Positions 23,936-36,860 of a stretch of 64,000 nucleotides of DNA are shown here, in pieces. The first letter of the stretch is position 1; the number at the start of each line of letters is the position of its first letter. The stretch covers positions 56,967,277 through 57,031,276 of the forward strand of contig JBCFYV010009882.1 in assembly GCA_039000515.1 (NCBI GenBank). The letters are read 5' to 3'. The position numbers and the translations under genes were made by a program. The notes beneath the pieces were generated by a model. The model saw nothing but the letters and a program-made list of their open reading frames with translations, made no database searches and was not told where the DNA came from. This DNA comes from Timema cristinae (taxonomy: Eukaryota > Arthropoda > Insecta > Phasmatodea > Timematidae).

Positions 23936-24591
23936 CAAAAATGTTCATTCACTAATTATTCGAAAATTAAATACACCATTTTTACATCACAAAAAATAAA
24001 TGGTTATACAATAAACAAATTACAAGCTATATTCCTTCCAGTACACAATTACTTTTATAAATTACAAATAGTTAAATGTGAATATCCAACACAAAATATA
24101 GAATAAAGTGAGTGCTGTGTTATTTTGATGTTACATAACAAAGAATACTACACAGGTACTTTAGTGCATTTTTATAAAAGTGTACCACCAAGTATTTAGA
24201 AAGTCTCTCTTCAAAATATAAAAAAAAATCAGAGTTACTGTTTTACATATTGACATAATGTGTAATATGATCTTTTAGTTGTAATTTGTTTATTATATAT
24301 ATTTTTTTATATTATAAAATTATTGTGTATACATACAAGCTTATAGTAACCTGCAAAATTAATAATTTTGTATTATTTACACTAAGTGTAAAAATATTGT
24401 AGGTAGACCTATTTAATTTTCCTTGAAACAATAAATTCTTCTTTTCATTATTTATTGTTATCAATTTGTTTTTATATTAATAAATTGAAACCGCAAATGT
24501 CTTTATGATGGTCATCGAATTGAATTCATCTTTAAGTCGTAGCCAAGCGTGTCTCTTATAGTATGGTATGATATGATCATGCAATCGGAGC
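23936..24591. other. AT-rich stretch, diverged repeat
   Basis: No gene. The segment 24270-24480 shows scattered resemblance to 26440-26650 (for example 'aatattgtag' followed by 'ttaattttcc'), suggesting an old dispersed repeat flanking LINE pieces. Confidence 0.4.
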
Positions 24592-25780
24592 TCAAATATA
24601 AATATTTTTTAAACATACTTTACCCAAATCCAAATGTGGGAGTATAAGGGATTGGAAAAGGGTGTATTTAATTTTTATTGGTATACATTTTTTTAGTCGC
24701 TTAGGTGAAAGTATAAATAAATCTGTTTTCTTATGTATTTGTGTGAAATGATGATTTCTTATGAGATTTTCATTTAAATGCAAACCATGGTTATTAACTA
24801 CCGATGAAATAGGACTTTTCTTTAAAATTATATGTTGTATTGATAAGAAATTTAATGATAATATTAGTAAAAAATTTAACCCCTTTGTAATATATTGAGA
24901 TTATTTAGGATTTACATAAAAACCATTTTGTAGTGACCAATAATGTCTTTCTCTTAAGTTAATATTCAAACAATCCACGACACTATCAATATTATAAAGG
25001 AAGATGATAAATAGCATTGGAAATCACATGCATATAGATGATGTTGAGAATATTTCAAACAAATAGTGAGATAATTTAGAAACATTGAGAAAAGGAGTGG
25101 GCCAAGAACTGAGCCTTGTGGCACTCCAGATTTCACTGATCACTCTGTTGACTGTAAACTATAATGACATATCGCCGGTGATAATTTAGTTATGACTGCA
25201 ACACTTGAGTAGAACTTAGTGAAAAATGAAAGTTTTTTGGTGATTTAGAAATGTGAATATCATGATAAATGATCTCAAAAGCTTTGCTAAATTCATTAAA
25301 GCCAACAGACAGCTACCCTATATCCATGTCTAGTCTTATATCATCACATACATTTATAAGTGTTGTGGTTGCTCTGTGATGTTATCTAAGCCCAGATTGG
25401 TATTTGTCTAGAGTTTGTGATGATTTATGAAGTTACACATTTGTCTGTGAACTATATATTGAAAGGCTATTGAAATCGCTGGTATTATGCTTATAGGATA
25501 ATAATATATTACGTAAGAGGACAGTAAAGTTTATTTTTGTCGATAAACTTCACTATTGCTGATTTACACAGAGGGGGGATAATTCCTACTTGTATAGAAT
25601 GATTTAAACTATCTCTTATAGGGTTAAAAACCTATGTTTTCGATTAAGTTTGCTTAAGGTGCGACTTGGTTGCATTGAAAGCCTGCTATTAGAGCTTAGT
25701 TACCATATCTGTACTGATCTTTCTTTTTTGTCTTAACCTGCCCATTTATTCTTGGATATTCATTAAGTGTAGTTAAGTCA
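24592..25780 (-). pseudogene. Decayed Jockey/CR1-type LINE reverse transcriptase
   Basis: The minus strand gives, in order: an N-terminal RT segment resembling SLNHSIQVGIIPPLCKSA (about 25560-25620), YQSGLR then HHRATTTLINVCDDI (about 25335-25415), FNEFSKAFEIIYHDI (about 25260-25300), [14 protein letters not shown] (about 25090-25131), a catalytic box altered from YADD to YACD (25023-25034), WSLQNGFYVNP, and a C-terminal QSLILPHLDLGKV (24592-24783). This order and wording are those of Jockey/CR1-clade RTs. Stops and small frameshifts occur throughout, and the second catalytic-box position is mutated, so the copy is inactive. No endonuclease domain is attached on the 5' side, and no poly(A) tail or target duplication was found. 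Confidence 0.85.
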
Positions 25781-26193
25781 TAATTTATTTTACGTTGTGA
25801 TGGGTAAACAATAGCAATACCTATCTATACCCAATAGAATATGATAGAGCATGGGTCTAGATCAGGTTGGTATTTTTTTTTATCGCTGTAAGGCACTAAC
25901 TATGGGAAAAGAAGGCCTATTAGTGTAACACACTGTTTTAGGTAGGCGAACAAACCTTCAGTTCATAGATTAGTAATTATTCATCTCCATATTAAATTTT
26001 TTATCAATATTTTAATAAAGTTTGTAAATAAATATAACACAAAATTTGTTTTTGCTGATTACCCTCAGATATTACATTATAGACAAATTAAAATAAATTC
26101 TTATGGACTAACATACTCTTAATAACTCGTTTAAGTGCATTTAAAGAATCTCCTTTCCTTTCCTTAATCCACGTTGTTTATTGAAACTTACAC

Positions 26194-26196
<3 letters not shown>
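25781..26196. other. No recognised feature
   Basis: AT-rich DNA between the LINE fragment and the microsatellite. Confidence 0.4.

Positions 26197-26233
<37 letters not shown>
26197..26233. repeat. (AT)n microsatellite
   Basis: About 18 AT dinucleotides directly abutting the endonuclease-like fragment. Confidence 0.93.
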
Positions 26234-26235
<2 letters not shown>

Positions 26236-26238
<3 letters not shown>

Positions 26239-26400
26239 CAGCGTTGTGCTGGAAGGTGACTATAAAGCCAAGCACACATCTTGGAATTATGCAGGAGACA
26301 TCCTGGTGGGACCATTCTCTGTCGGTACGCCGATGTTCACGGTCTCACCATCCTTTAACTCCACCTGCTTTTCCACCTCCCTGAACACTCCAGGTGCCTT
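26236..26400 (+). pseudogene. Scrap of Jockey-type LINE endonuclease
   Basis: The plus strand encodes LEGDYKAKHTSWNYAGD (26249-26300). In Jockey-type APE endonucleases this is G-D-F-N-A-K-H-x-x-W-N, where the Asn after Asp helps bind metal and nick the target; here it is Lys, so the motif is dead. Downstream residues fit the family only if frames are changed ('dVHGLT' in a second frame). About 160 bp is left, cut off by the AT microsatellite on the left and by AT-rich sequence on the right. It lies opposite in strand to the RT fragment at 24.6-25.8 kb, so it is a separate insertion or has been inverted. Confidence 0.6.
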
Positions 26401-27909
26401 CCCATTTTTTGTTGCATACTTAAATGTAGAATATTTTCATTTACTTGTGATTTGTTTATTAATTATACTTTTTTGTATTAAAAAGTATTAGTTTAACAAG
26501 TCTCGAATTACTATCAAAATTAACATATTTCTCGTATTTAAATTAAATGTTAAAATATTGTAGACATTAAATTTTCCCTTACATAAGATATTATACTATT
26601 GTTTTTATTTCTTGATATAAATTTGTTTGTATTTGACAAGTATTTGATGTATAAGTTTAAAATAAAACGGCAGCCACAATTTGATTTTATATAATACATT
26701 TTTTTAGTAATTGCGTAGTTGTGTTTTTGGTGTTATGGTGGGAAACTTATTTAATTTGTCTTTTAAAAAGAATAAATTTTGATATCATTTCTTTTGTATT
26801 TTTAAAATATTCCTCATAAATTTGATATCACCAACATAGTGTCCGTTGTAGATAATTTCTTTATAAATGTAAATTTTTCGTTTAATATTTTTGAATGGGG
26901 TTCCTATGAAGTACGAATTTCTAGTTACTTGTGTTTAGGGCGGCATATATTGCAAGTGTACTATTTGGACCCCTTTAAATTTTTTAGATCTTAAGGATAT
27001 ACGTATCTATCTATGCAAATATATGATCAAATCAAATAATTATTTGGAATGATACCTGCATATTTATTTATTTCGAAAGAAAAACTTTTTACCCACTAAA
27101 GTAAAAACAAAAGAACAAACCAAAACTATATTTTCTCTCTGTACTTTAAATTGAAATATGTATTTTAAATTCTCCTTGTTTTTAATATATATAATTTCTC
27201 TTGGTAATCAATTTTTAAAAATATATAATTTGTGGGCCTATTAATTTTAACATCAATAAATAAGATCATGGATAAATATCTTTAAAATTTACCCAAATCA
27301 TTCTACGTAGTAATTTTTTTTTCTCGTGCTAATTAAACGTATAGCCTATAGGAAAAAATATATCTCTCATTTATAGGTGAAAAGCCAATAATTGTATTGG
27401 TTTTGACGTTACTGTTCAGCACGTAAAATACATAGTTATTTGGCCAATAACGTGAAAGCAAAAAATTATAATTTAAATAATTTTAAAATAGCTTCCTCAC
27501 AAACAATTAAGTAGTTCTCTTATTATAAGTGAACATATATGCGTACAGTATTCTTCTTTACAGCAATATGGAATTGCCAAAAGACGAACTTAAAATAGTC
27601 GACGAAATGTCTTGCCACTTCCAGCTTTGTCCACCAAAATCAGCCAACGCACGAAATATATCATAATTAACCAGCAGTTCGGGCACAAGTTATATTGATT
27701 ACTATAGGAAACTACCAAAAGAAAATTATTTTCTATAGCTCATATATAACATATTTTAAACATTCTCCCAGTTTTAAATATAGTAATGTTAAGAATTAAT
27801 GTATTTCCTCTCCTAGTGGGTGGTAGGTGGCGGCGGATGGGTCCAATCCACGTCTAGTCCACATGGGTAGCCCCGGCCCAAAGGGTGACTCCCTAGCTTC
27901 AATGGTTAT
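26401..27909. other. No gene; diverged repeats and a GC-richer patch
   Basis: 26440-26650 and 26840-26970 share old repeat sequence with 24.3 and 23.4 kb (the second inverted). 27820-27900 is GC-richer ('gtagccccggcccaaagg') and leads directly into the TTAGG block. Confidence 0.45.
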
Positions 27910-27910
27910 G

Positions 27911-27950
27911 TTGGGTTAGGTTAGGTTAGGTTAGGCTAGGCTAGGTTGGG
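27911..27950 (+). repeat. Interstitial telomere-like TTAGG repeats
   Basis: Eight pentamers in register: TTGGG, four TTAGG, two CTAGG, TTGGG. TTAGG is the ancestral arthropod telomere repeat. Forty bases inside non-telomeric DNA indicate an interstitial site rather than a chromosome end. Confidence 0.8.
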
Positions 27951-29339
27951 ATTGTGTTGTGTCATAATATTTAGAACTTCTGGAACGTGCCAAGCTGTCG
28001 CTATCAATTTGCGATTTGACGGGCCAGATTGCAAATTCAAATTTTCCCCCGTCATTATCTTGCAATTTGACTGGAACAGCTGAAAAAATGCGCAAGGAGT
28101 CCAGTAAATTCGTGAGGTAACATTATTTAATAGTATACTTTATAACATTATTCAGACAAACAACATTCTTAAATTCCTAACGTTATAGCTATTTTAATAT
28201 TAATTTTATTGCATACGAATATTTGCTTATTGACTTATAAACAAAGGAAAACATTCTAGAAAAATTAGTGTTTTATTTGTTTTATAGAAGAAAGTCAATC
28301 TTAAAGAATTATTAGGTTGGATTTGAATTGAAGATATAAGAATTTATCTTCATTTAATCATACTCTTTTTATATTTATGTCTTCGATTCATTAACTCACT
28401 CTCCCTTACCCACCTCTGCATTATTTAACTTTCGGTGATGTTACTTTATATTTGGAAAATAAACAAAGAATTATAACTTTTTGTATTTTACAAGAAAAAG
28501 AAAACCAATTAAATTATGTATTTTGTATTTTTAAAATGTAGATTTATAAATAATATAAGATTTTGGTTGATTATTATTCAAAATTACTCACTCATATTCT
28601 AGTTATAAACATAGAATAGTTGTATATAATAATTTGTTAAAATAACGTATAGATAAATTCTGGTAAAAATAAATAAGTATAATAGGTTGGATGAGCTGGA
28701 GTTAAATCTTAATAAAATTATAGAGACAAATAACATACATTATAGAGTTTTTTTTAACCCTATAAGTCAACAATAGAGAGATATTTATAACTAAGATGAT
28801 CCTAATTAATTATTGTTATCTTCATATCCACACTCGATATGATACACAAAGAAGGAAATAAATAAAACTAAAATTTCTTTTTGAAATCATAAATAACGTC
28901 TTATATATTTGGTTTTCTGTTAAGAAAATCGGCTAAAGGCTTCAGCTTTCTTTCTTGTATCTCACTCTTGTTGTGCGGTTGTATTATTTGTCGCAGAGGC
29001 TAGGCTCCTTGAATATACTGTATCGTAGAATCGTAGAAAGTGGATTGCGTTGTCAGGTCTCTTGCAACGATCACGCAGAGTGTCAACTTGACTTGAGCAG
29101 TCGTTGGAAGCCCCAATGGCAGAGGAAAGCAAAGAGAAGCTAGATTTATAGCAGATTATATCCATTCTTTGACAGTTAATCTTTCTCCTCAGTCCATCTC
29201 AGGGTGCACCACAAATGCCCTCCTTTTTTCAAATTCTCAAATTTATTTTGACAACTTTTAAAACAATGACACATCTGGTAGATAGTTCCTTCCCCCGTAT
29301 CACTACTTGCTTTGACTATAAGCATTTAATTAAACTTAT
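27951..29339. other. No recognised gene; anonymous ORFs on both strands
   Basis: 28955-29165 is GC-richer and open on both strands for 62-67 codons (minus-strand product begins MDIICYKSSF), with no motif I know. The remainder is AT-rich. Confidence 0.4.
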
Positions 29340-29505
29340 AAGGTGAGGATGCGGCAGGTAGTATTTGAATTTGGATTTTTACGGAGGGTGAGAGTGATTT
29401 ATCTAATAAATAATTCCCTAAGAACACTTGACCGGGATTCCAACGTCACCAATCAACCAGATTATATAAGCTCGCCTCTTAGCCTGCGTGCCAAATGGTG
29501 CCTTT
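29340..29505 (-). mobile_element. S2 SINE fragment (head half)
   Basis: It shows 'aacacttgaccgggattcc', the head and B-box region of S2 on the minus strand. It shares 'ccagattatataagctcg' with the 10185 copy, suggesting a subfamily. The 3' half is decayed. Confidence 0.5.
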
Positions 29506-30539
29506 TCTTTTAAAATGGCTCATACTTTCCCAAAAATGTATTAATAGATTACCTGCACCAGAGGGCTGGCTGATAAAGCTGTCAGTATCGTATAGTATAG
29601 TCAGTCATTCTCTTAGTTTAAGAAAATAATGTCTTTTGGATTCTTTTACCATCAGTGAGCACGCGGACTAAACTTCAATCTTGTCTAACCTGATTTTATA
29701 GTGACGTGCAGCAAAAATTGGATTACGGTCTGGTGTGGTGATGGCACCTTATCTTGTTGGTATAATATTTCCCTCCCACAAATGAGTAGGTTTATTTCTT
29801 ATATTATCTATCCTTACCATCCATACCCCATACTGTAAATAAATGTGGGTGGCTGAGACGGGTAGTAAAACGTGAATCATAAAAAACTGTTCATGGAGAC
29901 TTATGTAAAATTTTCTTTAATATATTTTTGAATTAATCTACCGATTTTATTTGTATTCTGATTATGAGTAAGCAATACCAAATGGTGGAAATAACTACCA
30001 AAATTAAGATGATAATAAAAATGGAAATAAATTTGATCCCTTGGTTTATTTGACAGTATCACTAGACGTCAATTGACCTAGTATTATAATTTTTTATATA
30101 TAATACAATATTTATTTTAGCATGGCTGTAAAATCATAACATACACCCAGAACACTAAGGTGGGACACACACACACACACACGCTTTAAACATATTGGTC
30201 TATATATAAATAGTTATAGTCTTGTTATCAGTAGAATTAATTAAAAGTTTAAGGCGCTAAGGAATCGGCCTAAACAGTTAGTGTTTACAAGAACTTTGAG
30301 ACTTCTTGTTTGAATCCCGTTGGGTGATGTTTTATATAGTTTGTCTAAATATAAGGACTAAAGTAAACTACTGTGTTTTCAAAGGCATATATCGTTTATA
30401 TTTGTTATAGTAATAACTAGAATTAAAAATAATAGAGGAATGTTTACCCACAACCCATCTCACCCAAAACATAAATCAGCCAGTCTCAAGTTTGTTTACC
30501 GTCTCAGAGCTGACTTTTTTTTTAACTGAGTCTTAATAC
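29506..30539. other. No gene; possible SINE-tail scrap and (CA)n
   Basis: 'gacgggtagtaaaacgtg' at about 29857-29874 resembles the shared S1/S2 tail. A short (CA)n lies at 30169-30182. Confidence 0.4.
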
Positions 30540-30742
30540 GCAAGTTAGTTGTATTACTAAAGTAATTATAATAATGAAATAAGGATGAGATAGTTAAAAT
30601 TGTATTTGTTTTGAAATAGAACGGAAAATAATATACGAAAAATTACCTTCACTTCATCCAACCGGGATTTGAAACCCGATCTCCGGTAATACAGTCTAAT
30701 TCAAGGGTAATATGCAATGCCTTGCTACCACCAATGCGGAAT
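30540..30742 (-). mobile_element. S2 SINE fragment
   Basis: 'acgaaaaattaccttcactt' and 'gggatttgaaacccgatctcc' on the plus strand are the S2 body and B-box region read backwards. It stands just before a second S2 copy in the same orientation. Confidence 0.55.
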
Positions 30743-30778
30743 CTCAGAAAGAGAATATTAGGGGTAAGCAATTTTATT

Positions 30779-31022
30779 TTTAGCACTGCGTCTTACTACC
30801 CAATCGGGTTATACGCTTGAGTACTAATCACGTTAATCGATTATGAATTGGCAAGGTAGAATTTAGAGGAAGCAAACCTGCATTTGCGTGGTGAGGAAAA
30901 ACATTTAGGAAAAATCACCTACAGTTCACTGGAACAAGATTCGAACCTTGATCTCCCCACTCCTCGGCAGTCAGTCTCAACACGAAACTAGCGCGTTATC
31001 CAAATAGACCACTGAGGTGGGT
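30779..31022 (-). mobile_element. S2 SINE, nearly full length
   Basis: It runs from the tail (plus strand TAGCACTGCGTCTTACTACC, 30779) to the head ('gaccactgaggtgggtgg'). The conserved body phrases 'gcatttgcgtgg' and 'acatttaggaaaaatcacc' are present. The tail block is the same as in S1 copies. The flanks ('gcaatttta' and 'gcaaataaa') may be a degraded target duplication. Confidence 0.78.
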
Positions 31023-32509
31023 GGTATGCAAATAAAACGTGCTATTTAGTACTAGAACAAAAATATCAAACACCCTATTTTGGAAAGCGATGTGAGAAGT
31101 TAATTTTGAAATGTTTATAACGTACATTGAGTTGGTGTTTTATAGAATGCTGGTTACTAGCAATTGGTTGAGTTTTCAATCCAACAATACTGGAAAGCCG
31201 ATTAAGTTTCAAACAATTGAGTCAATGAGATACAAACGTTCAATTTTACAAAAAATAAAACAAAGAAAACACTATTATTGCATTTAGTGCTTGGCTAAGT
31301 TATAACCCATCCATTTATTTGTGACCAAGAATATTTGAAAAAAAAATCGATTTTTATTGCATTATAGCCGTGGTAACTTGGTTTGCCTTTGACCCAAAAT
31401 AAGTTATAGCTTCGGTTATAGAGTGTTAAACTAGACAGTTAAAGTACTGCGATTTATAGGCCTGCTCGGTTTATTCATTATTTTTAAATATATCTGAATA
31501 TAAAATATTGTAAAATAAATCTGGTCTCATTAATATACATTGTTTATTTAGAATTTTTTTAAACATAAATATGGGAGCTATACTTATAAAATGTTCATTA
31601 TGCCAAAAATAATTATCTTGTCTGGTGTTTTTGTTTATTAATCATATGTTTTAGTAATAAAACTCAATAATATATTATATAATATATTATAAATATTATA
31701 ATTATATAATCACTTATTTAAAAAATCAAAGTTAATGCAATGATTTTAATTTTACTTACTTATTAACAATTTATTATATTATTTTGGCAGTCTTCGTAAG
31801 CTTAACAACCACGTATTATATGAGAGAAATATTTTAAAATAAAAAACTTAATATAATTAACATTTATGAATGTTTTAAAATACAAAATAGGACGATATTA
31901 CATGTGACTTCAAATGGGTAAAAATTATTTTACTAATTTATTTATGTGTCTACACTGACTGAAATAAGCTATAACCTTAAAATATCAGACAAACATATTA
32001 ATCATAAAATGTTTGTATGCATATTATATACACGGGCATATAAAGGGGGGGAACCGTGGAGTACAAACCCTCATGGGATTGGTTATATCTCCTTAGACCA
32101 CTAATACATAGAAAAACTTAATGTTGGAGTTTTTACTTTTAACAAGAGGAAATAGAAGCTTGAATAAAAGAACAACTGTAAGATATAGAGTTTGTGGCTT
32201 ATATAGGTAGGATTACTACCATCCCTCAGCCATTCTTTCTTTACAGCAACTTACTCAAAACATCTTTTTGTAACTATGTTTAACAGCATTGCTTGTCAAT
32301 ACAAGGTTGTGAAAGGTTGTGTTAGGAAAAGGGAATCAGTGATAAAATTGTAGTGGCCTATCGCTAAAGAGGCTAGTATTAATGTTAATTACATAAAAAT
32401 ATGTCAAATCTTGATAAAAACTGAAAAATATACGCTTGGCACATGAATAGTAAAAGAACCACCAGCAGAAACTACTCCCAGCGAGACATCAAAAGATCAG
32501 AGTTTTTTT
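31023..32509. other. No recognised feature
   Basis: AT-rich throughout. A self-complementary AT patch lies at 31668-31710. Confidence 0.45.
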
Positions 32510-32715
32510 TCCACGTTATTCGAGTATACGTTTAAGTAGGCTACTAATTACGCTTTTGTTGTAAGAATAATATAGTTAGAATATAGAAGTAGAATGTATC
32601 CGTATTTGCGTGGGGGAGATTGGCAAAAGTACTCTCACACGCTCGGCTGAGAATCAAATCCTCACGTCCTTATCAGTGGCAAACCAGAATTAATGATCTG
32701 ACTATGTGGGGATGG
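32510..32715 (-). mobile_element. S2 SINE copy, diverged
   Basis: 'gtaggctactaattacgc', 'atccgtatttgcgtggggg' and 'gagaatcaaatcctcacg' give tail-side, middle and B-box-side landmarks in the S2 order on the minus strand. Confidence 0.6.
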
Positions 32716-32990
32716 TAATAATACAAATGCTCCTTATATTAATTATATTATATAAGCTACTATTTAACCTATAAAATAACAATATTATTATATAATAATC
32801 TATTACTACAAAACGCTGTGTTCGTTTCGAACATATATATTTCTACTTTCTCATATAAAGATTAAATATTGTAATTAAGAAAAAGCTAGACCTCAAGAGT
32901 ATAATGAATAGTAATATTTAATTTGTTTCTTAAACCAAAAAAGTGGATTTGATAATTCTGTCTTTCCCTGGGTAACTGGTGCAACAACCG
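32716..32990. other. No recognised feature
   Basis: AT-rich spacer. Confidence 0.35.
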
Positions 32991-33950
32991 AAATTTTTGA
33001 TGGATTTTTTCAAACTTATTATTTAGCCATTATACATAAGGTAATCATTTTGGCCGGTTTTAAAATTTAAATTCTAGCCCTTAAAATAAGAGTTGTTTAT
33101 TGATAACTGCCTTTGAAATTAATTTTTTTATGTCTTAAACAGTTTGGCTTAAAATGGATATCTGGTGTTTATTTGACATGAAAAAAATATTGTTTGCCTA
33201 ATTTTTAGGAGAAAATTTTCTTGTTGGTAGTTTACTAGGCAGTATTTTTTGAAAATTATGGGTCTAGAAAATTAATTAAAATTTTTTCTTAAAATGTATA
33301 CATTAGTGTTGTTTTAAATGATGTATACTTATTTTTCAGAGAAACATTGGCTTATAGGTAGCTTATATAGTATCAATATTTTTTTAAATCAAAATATTTC
33401 TAAAATGACCTCAACATTTTTGAAGAAATTGGAAATATAAGCAGTGGCTTATATGATGAATATGCCTATCGCTAATTAATTGTGTTTCAGAGAAAAAATT
33501 GTTTAATTAAAAGAAGTTTACTTATTACTAATGTTTTTAAATCCAAAAATTTTTAAAATGGCTTTTGAATGATTTTGTACAAAATAGATATCTAGCAACT
33601 TTTTAAAACTATGAATATATTTACAAAAAAAAGTTTGTTTATTTATGTTGGATATTTAAAAATGTGAAATATTTCTAAATTTGGTTTAGTGATTTAATTC
33701 AAAATGTTTTACTTTATTAATAGTACTGTAATATGCCAAAAAACAATGAGAATATAAAATTATAACTTATTAAAAATATTTTGCTATGTATAAAAAATAA
33801 AAATTTTGTTCAAAATGTATATCTGAAGAGTGTTTCAAACGTTGATAAAAATATTGTTTAGTTTTCTTAGTAAAATTTACCAAGAAGTGTTTTATTAATA
33901 AACAATTTTTAAAACTTTTCTCCCTATTATGAAAGACTATATTAGAATAT
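32991..33950. repeat. Degenerate long-period tandem region
   Basis: Phrases such as 'aaaatggatatctggtg', 'aaaatgtatacattagtg', 'caaaatagatatctagc' and 'caaaatgtatatctgaag' recur at about 33150, 33290, 33580 and 33810, each followed by a 'gaaaaaaatattgttt'-like segment. This suggests a decayed tandem or satellite array of roughly 130-290 bp spacing. Confidence 0.4.
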
Positions 33951-36399
33951 AATTGTGTCGTACCATTTATTTCGGAATATGTTTTCTTAAAATTTACTTC
34001 TATTATAATCTATTCATGGTTGAGATTCTATCAGTTACTTTATCGACTGAGTCGTTAATCATTTAAATTCTCTATTCTTAAAGTTTTGCAAGGATTTGGA
34101 AAGTGGAAGAATGGTATACCGGACCCATCCTGGAATGTAATGGACCCCCTAGGTTGTCTATATATACGTATGAAAAGTAATTATGGGTATTTAAGTTAGT
34201 GATAATAAACTTTATATTTGACACCACTAGAAAAACTAGCTCTCTATACACTTGCGAAAAGGATTCATCAAAATCCTTAAAAGTATAACTAATGATATAT
34301 TATATATATATTTATTTATAAAGAGTTTTTTTTTTTATTTGGAGGAAGCTCATCGTTACTTGTCATATAAGAAAATACATATTTTTTATAAAAGTAAATA
34401 AATAAATTCTAAAGTAATATAAAGTCAAATTTACTTCTCATTTCCATTCTTTGTTTAAGTGACATTTCACACAATAAATTCATTTTAGTTTTTCTAATAG
34501 CTTACCAATGACAAGTAGAGTGAGTACTAAACAACATCGACTGGACGAGAGATACGTGTGCTACACTGACCAGAACGTTGAACGAAAACGTATATAGACA
34601 AAAATACTTGACATAAGAAAAGGGGACATGTATACGCATAAGAGCTTTTATTGGAATTCCAAATTGACGTCCTTCCTTTACTCATCTTAAGAGGTCACCA
34701 AATACGAGTGCAAATAGAATGCCATTGAATAAAAAAAAAAACCACCCTGCATTCTTTAACCTAGGGTTTCTCATCTCTTTGCTCTGCTTGCCCAGGCCAA
34801 ATGATAGCCACAATGTACAATATTATGAATACGATCTGTGGATTTTGTTATATTAAAAGTTTGTGTTGAATTCCAAAACAGGGAGCCAAAACTTACTTTC
34901 GCATGAGAATGTCCAGCGTCGCTTGTCTAAGTGATATGGAACTTTATATGTATATATATATATATATATGTATATGTATATAGTACGTTCCTTCTATTTC
35001 ACAAGACTCTCAAGAAGTGTTCTTAAGGTCATACGTTTAGGGAGCATTACTAATACTAAGAACGTAAGAGGCAGTGATTGTAAAATGTTTTCGTGAAAGA
35101 GGAAAGAAGTGAAAAAAAAATTGGATCTCATTGTAAATATTAAAATTGACTAAAAGTGATAATCTCTTTAGAAAACCTATAATTATAACTAAGAATAATA
35201 TGTTTAATTAACACGATACCTCTATTCACTAAGTACAATCAAAACAATATATTCCACGATCTATACATCTCAACTCAATATTTGAATAAATGAACAATTA
35301 CTGTCCTTTAAAAACCAATCGTTTATTGCTAGTTTGATAACTAGATTATTTTGGAATAGTGACAAAATATAACAATCAATTAGTATGGTGAACGCACCGA
35401 CTTTTTTGCTCACATAACTAAAATTGTAGATAATATCTACTTAAAACTAGTAAGATATGTGAAAACAAATAATATACACTGTCGCAAAAATATATTTCAA
35501 TAAAGAGTATAGTATTCCAGCAAGAAGCAAAATGAAATAATACACTTTCTTATAGAAACACGAGAAATCAGGTAAAACTCAATTTACCAAAGAGAATAAC
35601 AATAATCTACCTATTTTCCAGACCTCTATTTAAACTATATATGTCTAATTATAGATAGAAAATTATGATTTTCATAAAAATGTTTTTTATTTTTTTTTAT
35701 TGAAATAGTTTTACAGTATTTTTATGTAATGTTGTGTCACAAATAGTTGCAGAGATTTTTTACCAATTTCAAATACTCCTTTATTCAAAGTGCCCTCAAA
35801 ATAGTTTTCCCAGTAAAATCAAACGCGCCATTTTGTTTGTATTGTTCCGTGCCTAGATACAAATTTTAATAAAAATATTTAATATGGGTTTTGAGAAAAT
35901 CACTCTTTATTTTTCGCCCATATGTAAACTAATCTTATTTTATAGTAGGAAAGCTAATTTGAAATAAACTTGACGGTGCACCACACAGAGTTTATCTTTC
36001 TTTTATCTTAAAACCATTAGTTTGACCTGACCTTCAAACGGTTAAGCAGTATCAAAACTAAATCAAATAAAAACGTTCAACATTTAGCTGTCCACTGTTT
36101 GATATTTCTCTTTGTTGAATATTACTTTAACACGTCAGAAAAGTCTAAAAACGGGCGGCTAAGTCAGCTAACGTGTTTTAACTCCTGAGGGTTTATTTGA
36201 GGGGTTGTGAAAATTGACCGGGGTGATGTAGCCAAGACTTCCCACATTTAAATTTTTATGTTCACTGGCCCTAGATCACGACAAAGCCGATAAATCTCTT
36301 TTTTCCCAAAGGGCATAATTCATTCCGTAATCCTCCGGATTAATTGACTTGCAATCAATACCACACCAAAAATTATGTTTTATATTAATTTTAAAAATC
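33951..36399. other. No gene; one segment repeated elsewhere
   Basis: 35690-35840 ('tgtcacaaatagttgcaga', 'gcgccatttt') is loosely repeated at 54370-54505, so it belongs to a dispersed family. A short AT run lies at 34947-34981. 36140-36340 is GC-richer with no frame. Confidence 0.4.
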
Positions 36400-36860
36400 T
36401 TTATGGGACCCCCTTCTCCATTTACAGTTTATTCAATTTAAATTTTAGGGACCAGATCTTAATGCTTATTTTCGGTAGTTCTTATACCAAACTCAAAAAC
36501 TTTAAACTTCCAACACAGTGAAAAGTAAGCTATTAATTAATTTTGGGAATCTTGAAACCCTTCATTTCACCAACCTCCTTTTTAAATAGTAAAAAATTTA
36601 CACATATTTTGTTATAAGCTTAATTTCTCCACATTACTAGAAAATATACATTTTTCCTTACCTAAAAGGTATTTTTTTATTTTTATTTAACTCCTCACAC
36701 TTACCCAGCACTCCGACATCAATATTTTCTCCATTTATAAAATGCATTCTTTAATGATTAATAGAGTGACCATTATACTTTCTCGGTAAATTTCAACTTT
36801 CTACCACATAGAAAAATAGATGTTTATATTTGGGGACTGGTCGCGACTGAAAATATCTAA
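36400..36860 (-). repeat. Diverged satellite-like block, reverse orientation
   Basis: On the plus strand it reads as the complement of the 2480-4393 phrases, for example 'atttcaactttctaccac' and 'tttataaaatgcattc'. Confidence 0.45.
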
